Assembly: GCF_008831285.2 (NCBI RefSeq)
Contig: NC_045140.1
Coordinates: 6,880,505 to 6,944,504 of the forward strand
Length of the DNA: 64,000 nucleotides
Direction of reading: 5' to 3'
From: Nymphaea colorata
Taxonomy: Eukaryota > Streptophyta > Magnoliopsida > Nymphaeales > Nymphaeaceae
Positions 59,946 to 64,000 of this stretch are shown here, piece after piece (the stretch's first letter is position 1; each line of letters begins with the position of its first letter). The notes under the pieces are model-generated. The model saw only the letters and a list, made by a program, of their open reading frames with translations, did not search any database and had not been told where the DNA came from. The position numbers and the translations under genes are program-made.

Positions 59946-61280
59946 AAAGAAGAAAAAGAACAGAAAAAGAAGAGTCAAGAGAATGTGAAGTCAAAAGAGT
60001 ACACTACAGTTGCTTCAGATGATGAGGTAGTATTATTTTTATCTGAAGAAAATGATTGTCTTACAGTTCAAAATGGTGATTATACATGGATTTTAGATAC
60101 TGGGGCATCATATCATGCCACACCATGTAGAGAGTTGTTCTTATCCTATAGAGCAGGTAATTTTGGAGTAGTTCACATTGGCAACAGTGACACTTCGATG
60201 ATTGTTGGGATATGAGATGTTTACATTGAGACGAGCACATGATGCAAGTTGACTTTGAGAGATGTAAGACATATTCCAAATCTTAGGATGAATCTGTTTT
60301 CTGTAGGAAAACTAAGTGAAGATGGATATTGTACTTCGTTTGGTCAAATAGGTTGGAAACTGACAAAATGGGCACTTGTGTTGGCTAGAGGTGACAGATT
60401 TGGCTCTTTGTATGGGATGAAGTCTCAGATCAGTAGTGTGGATGTCAATGCAGTTACTGGTGGTACTTCGTCAGACTTGTGGCACAAGAGGTTAGGTCAC
60501 ATGAGTCAAAGAGGAATCGATTTGTTCATCAAGAAGAATTGCAGATGGTGCACAAATATCTCCATGTGATCATTGTTTGGTTGGTAAGTTGCATCGAATT
60601 TTCTTTCAGAAAAAGCGCTCTTCTGAAACTAAAGATGTATTAGATTTAGTTTATTCAGATGTATGTGAACCTATAAATGTAACATCTAAAGGTGGAACAT
60701 CCTATTTTGTCACATTTATTGATGATGCATCTAGAAAGGTGGAGGCGTTTACACTAAAAAGCAAAAGTGAAGTAAGTAGTATCTTTATGACTTTTCATGC
60801 AGCGATTGAGCGCGAAACTGGTAAGAAGATGAAGAGACTGCGTACAGATAATGGTGGTGAGTACATAACATTTTCTTTACAAGATTATTGTCTAAAACAT
60901 GATATTAGACATTAAAAGACAATTCCCTATACTCCACAACATAATGGAGTTGCAGAAAGGATGACTAGAACTATAATTGAGAGAGTTAGAAGTTTGCTAT
61001 CTAGCTCTAAGTTGCCAAAGTATTTTTGGGCAGAGGCAATGCGTACTGCAGTTATTTAATAAGCAGGTCTCTTTCGGTGCCTCTAGATGGAGATGTTTCA
61101 CAGAAAGTTTGGTCAGATGAAGAGGTTAAGTACGATCACCTCAGAGTTTTTTGTTGTAAAGCTTTTATGCATGTACCAAAAGGACATAGAACCAAACTAG
61201 ATGATAAAGCTATTCCTTTAATATTTCTTGGTTATGCAGATGATGAATTTGGTTACAGGTTATGAGATCCGAAGAATGAC
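59946..61280 (+). pseudogene. Copia-3 protease and integrase
   Basis: The protease site is intact as 'WILDTGASYHATP' (about 60088-60126). A TGA at 60213 replaces a Gly codon. GAG-pre-integrase reads 'LRDVRHIPNLRMNLFSVGKL', then the zinc finger 'LWHKRLGHMSQ' and, after a frameshift near 60555, 'CDHCLVGK'. Catalytic regions are 'VYSDVCEP' (about 60651), 'RTDNGGEY' (about 60843) and 'HNGVAERM' (about 60942). A TAA sits at 60913. A deletion near 61050-61060 removes part of the region after 'YFWAEAMRTAV'. The conserved 'FLGYADDEFGYRL' then ends in TGA at 61263 (Trp position). Confidence 0.9.
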
Positions 61281-63167
61281 AAAATCTACAGGAGTCGTGA
61301 TGTTGTATTCAGAGAGGATCAGACGATTGAAGATGTCATGAGTGACAAACAATCAGGTGTGAATGCTAGTGATGTTCATGAGCCAACCTATGCAGAACCT
61401 GAAGAACTTTCATCTGAGCATGGTGAGACTGATGAAGATGTAGATGAAGAAGAAAGAGAGGCAGATGAGCAGTATACAGATGGCAGTCATATGGAGATTC
61501 AAACTGATCATGAGCATGAGTTGGAGGGGGAGCTTCCTTCGCATTCAGAGCCAATTGAGGAGCAATTAGAAAGAGGTAAAAGAACACGTATACCATCTAC
61601 TAGATATTCTACTGATAAATATATTATGTTTACAGATAGTGGAGAGCCAGAATTAAAGCTATGTAGGAAGAGATGAATTCTTTGTATAAGAATCACACTT
61701 TTGATTTGGTAGAGCTACCAAAAGGTAAGAAAATGTTGCAGAATAAGTGGGTCTACAAGCTTAAAAATGAAGGTCAAGGCAAGTTGAGATACACAACTCG
61801 GTTAGTGGTGAAAGGTTTCAAGTAGGAAAGAGGTATTGATTTTGATGAAATTTTTTCTCCTGTTGTTAAAATGTCATATATCAGGATAATACTTGGTTTG
61901 GTGGCATGTCTAGACTTGGAGTTAGAACAGTTAGATGTAAAAACTATTTTTCTTCATGGAGATCTATAGGAAGAAATCTACATGACAAAGCCAGAAGGTT
62001 TTGTGGTTGCCAGGAAGAAACACATGGTTTGTAAGTTAAAGAAGAACTTGTATGGACTTAAACATGCACTTAAATAGTGGTGCAAGAAATTTGATGCATT
62101 TATGATAAATCAAAGGTATCGCAGGTCAGCTGTAGATCATTGTGTCTACATCAGAGAGTTCTCGTCAGGTAACTTCATTATCTTATTATTATATGTAGAT
62201 GACATGCTTATTGTTGGACATGACTGTCAATTGATTAGTCAATTGAAGAAGGATATGAGCAATTTCTTTGATATGAAAGACTTGGGGCCAATACAACAAT
62301 TATTAGACATGAGGATTTTTCGTGATAAGAAGGCCAAGAAGTTGTGGTTATTACAAGAGAAATACATTGAGAAGGTGCTTAGCAAGTTCAACATGAAAGA
62401 TGCCAAAACAGTAAGTACACCTTTAGCAACACATTTTAAATTGGAAAATGAGCAATGTCCATCCTCAGCAGATGAGAATGAAAGAATGAAAAATGTACCC
62501 TATGTCTCTGCAGTAGGGAGTCTTATATATGTAATGGTTTGCACACGCCCAGACTTGGCTTATGCAGTTGGTGTAGTCAGCAGGTTTTTGTCAAATCCAG
62601 GCAAGGAGCATTGGGCAGCAGTGAAGTGGTTTCTAAGGTATCTTAAACATACTTCCAATTACTGTTTATGTTTTGGTGAATCTAATCCAAAGATACAAGG
62701 ATTTGTTGATGCAGATATGGCAGGTGACTTGAACTCTAGAAAGTCTCTTTCTGGTTATGTCTTTACTTTTACAGGGGGAGTTGTATCATGGTAGTCCAAG
62801 TTGCAGAAGTGTGTTGCTCTTTCCATCACAGAGGCAGAATATATTGCAGCAACTGAAGCTTGTAAAGAGTTGTTGTGGATGAAGGGTTTTCTTCATGATA
62901 TAGACCTTAGTCAGATGACCTATGTGTTGCATTGTAATAGTCAAAACGTCATACACTTGGTGAAGAATTCAGCGTTCCACTCAAGGACCAAACATATTGA
63001 TGTCAGATATCATTAGATTCATGATGTACTTGAGCAAAAACTGATTCAGTTAGAGAAGATACATACAAAAAAGAATCCTGCAAATATGATGACGAAGTCT
63101 CTACCTAAAGATAAGCATGACATATGTAGAGACTTAGTTGGAATGACTGCCTTTAAGGCAGTGTATT
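61281..63167 (+). pseudogene. Copia-3 reverse transcriptase and RNase H
   Basis: An acidic linker (61338-61560, many Glu/Asp) and 'RGKRTRIPSTRYSTDKY' lead to the RT. The RT reads 'QNKWVYKLKNEGQGKLRYTT', 'RGIDFDEIFSPVVKM', 'LDVKTIFLHGDL' and the intact catalytic 'LLYVDDMLIVG' near 62195. RNase H includes 'FVDADMAGDLNSRKSLSGYV', 'ITEAEYIAA' and 'NSAFHSRTKHIDVRYH', with the active-site acidic residues in place. In-frame stops: TAG at 61823, 61967, 62075, 62792 and 63014, each at a Gln or Trp position of the family. A frameshift lies near 61660. Apart from these stops the 230-residue stretch 62102-62791 is fully open. Confidence 0.92.
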
Positions 63168-63203
63168 AATTTGTTCATTTTACAGGTATGTTCCATCTCT
63201 TGA

Positions 63204-63219
63204 GGCTGGAGGGGGAGTT
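63204..63219 (+). other. Copia-3 polypurine tract
   Basis: GGCTGGAGGGGGAGTT ends directly before the 3' LTR and would prime plus-strand synthesis. Confidence 0.85.
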
Positions 63220-63875
63220 TGTTAGGTCGGGTCCAGCCTTAAAAGAGGACCTGACCCGTCACGAGCGAGAGAAAGGAGGGCACTCGATGGTGCGCCTTTC
63301 TTACGTCTCTCTCTCTCGTTTTTTCTTTTGGGAGAAAAAGAAAGGTTTTCTTCTTGGGTGGCTGCTCACAGCAAGAGGAGTAAGAGAAGAAGAGAGCAAA
63401 GAAGAGAAGGAGAGAAGGAAGACAAGAAGGAAAGAGGAAGAAGGGCACGGTTGTGGATTTGGGCAGCCGTGTGAGTTCAAGTGTAGAGAGAGAAAGTGAA
63501 GAAAACAAGGGAAAGAAAAGAATAACATACGGTAATTTCTTTTCTTGTCGTTTTCTTTTGCATTCATTCTTGAGAATGATTTATGCTATTCTCTGCAAAA
63601 AGAACAACGTAGTTGTATTGCTTCTTTGAAGTATAAATATATATCTCTCTTGCCCGTGCTTTTTTACCCCATTATTGGGGGGTTTTCCACGTAAATTGGT
63701 GTCTCTTATTTTCTGCATTGTTTAGCATATATCTTGACGTATATTGATGCAATAGTGGTGTTGGACACTCGTTCTTATGCTCGCAACCATGTGATTCCGT
63801 TTTTAGCAGTTTTGTGGTGGTTTGCCCTCTTTTATTGTTGTTGAAGCATTTTTTTTGGGGATTACGACTATAACA
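63220..63875 (+). repeat. Copia-3 3' LTR
   Basis: A 656-bp copy of the 5' LTR, TGTTAGGTCGGG to ACTATAACA, lacking the 58526-58541 palindrome and differing at scattered bases. Confidence 0.95.
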
Positions 63876-64000
63876 AAGGCCAGTTTCAATAATGGATTTG
63901 TGTTCCATTTTTAGCATATCTATTGTGCTTGCGATTATGAAGCTAAGAACTATGTCACTGAACGCCCTCGCCTTTCCAAATACTTTCAAGAGTTGGCTGT
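63876..64000 (-). mobile_element. Continuation of the LINE-like remnant beyond Copia-3
   Basis: After the right AAGGC copy the minus strand reads 'MKVFGKARAFSDIVLSFIIA' and 'MLKMEHKSIIETGL'. Across the removed Copia-3 it would run on toward 'LMKHVGLF' at the left side, so this is the interrupted host sequence. The family is uncertain; it is linked to the remnant at 57450-58478 by position and strand. Confidence 0.4.

Larger units (their letters stand above)
58484..63875 (+). mobile_element. Copia-3: complete Tnt1-like Copia element with perfect target duplication
   Basis: A full element of 5392 bp: 5' LTR 58484-59157, primer site at 59161, one original gag-pol frame 59211-63167, polypurine tract GGCTGGAGGGGGAGT at 63204-63218, 3' LTR 63220-63875. 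AAGGC flanks both sides (58479-58483 and 63876-63880). The gag-pol order and the 'RTRIPSTRYSTDKY' spacer resemble Tnt1-type Copia elements. It carries about a dozen in-frame stops and at least two frameshifts, so it could move only with help from another copy. Confidence 0.95.

Noticed and set aside
1-64000. CRISPR arrays, bacterial operons, riboswitches
   Set aside because: The window is eukaryotic nuclear DNA. Repeats found are microsatellites, tandem duplications and transposon ends; none has regular spacers.

Overview
This is a piece of plant nuclear DNA, AT-rich and full of retrotransposons. It has one clearly expressed-looking gene. The evidence for a plant is a spliced organelle-targeted GatB gene, plant-type Copia elements primed by initiator tRNA-Met, Ty3/Gypsy fragments with very long LTRs and a DUF7745-like ORF, small TIR elements, and a plastid trnY/trnE fragment integrated in an intron. 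Intron sizes (83 bp to 1.1 kb apart from one 10.3 kb intron) fit a flowering plant. I cannot name the species.

Layout. 1-4240: unclassified sequence, GC-richer from about 1020. 4240-7620: decayed Copia element (Copia-1) that keeps a 3' LTR and has lost its gag end. 7.6-23.9 kb: mostly unassigned sequence with gene relics: an adenine phosphoribosyltransferase first exon running into a (TC)n tract (9279), exon-like fragments (15.8 and 16.1 kb), a broken minus-strand WEB-family coiled-coil gene (18.35-19.61 kb) and a 37-bp minisatellite beside an exon-like stretch (20.6-21.0 kb).

23999-38223 (+): GatB, the B subunit of the organellar Glu-tRNA(Gln) amidotransferase. It has eight exons that join in one frame into a 539-residue protein, and all seven introns are phase 0. 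Intron 6 has a GC donor and is 10,345 bp long. It holds a plastid DNA insertion with trnY-GUA and trnE-UUC remnants, a hAT-like element with an 8-bp target duplication, a probable second MITE, and a Copia element with both LTRs (Copia-2). Copia-2 itself contains a TIR element with a 9-bp target duplication, and that element contains another TIR element. Just downstream of the gene lies a decayed copy of GatB exon 2 plus part of intron 2.

40.5-58.48 kb: a retrotransposon graveyard. It has plus-strand Gypsy gag pieces, a DUF7745-like ORF, a pair of long LTR-like repeats in inverted orientation (47.23-50.47 and 52.51-56.75 kb), minus-strand Gypsy RT, RNase H and integrase pieces that the second repeat interrupts, and a LINE-like relic. 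58484-63875: a complete but coding-dead Tnt1-like Copia element (Copia-3) with two LTRs, a primer site, a polypurine tract and a perfect 5-bp target duplication. Its stop codons look like cytosine-deamination decay. Only GatB appears able to make a functional protein; the rest is relics or selfish DNA. All coordinates, splice sites and similarities come from reading the sequence by eye; no searches were run.
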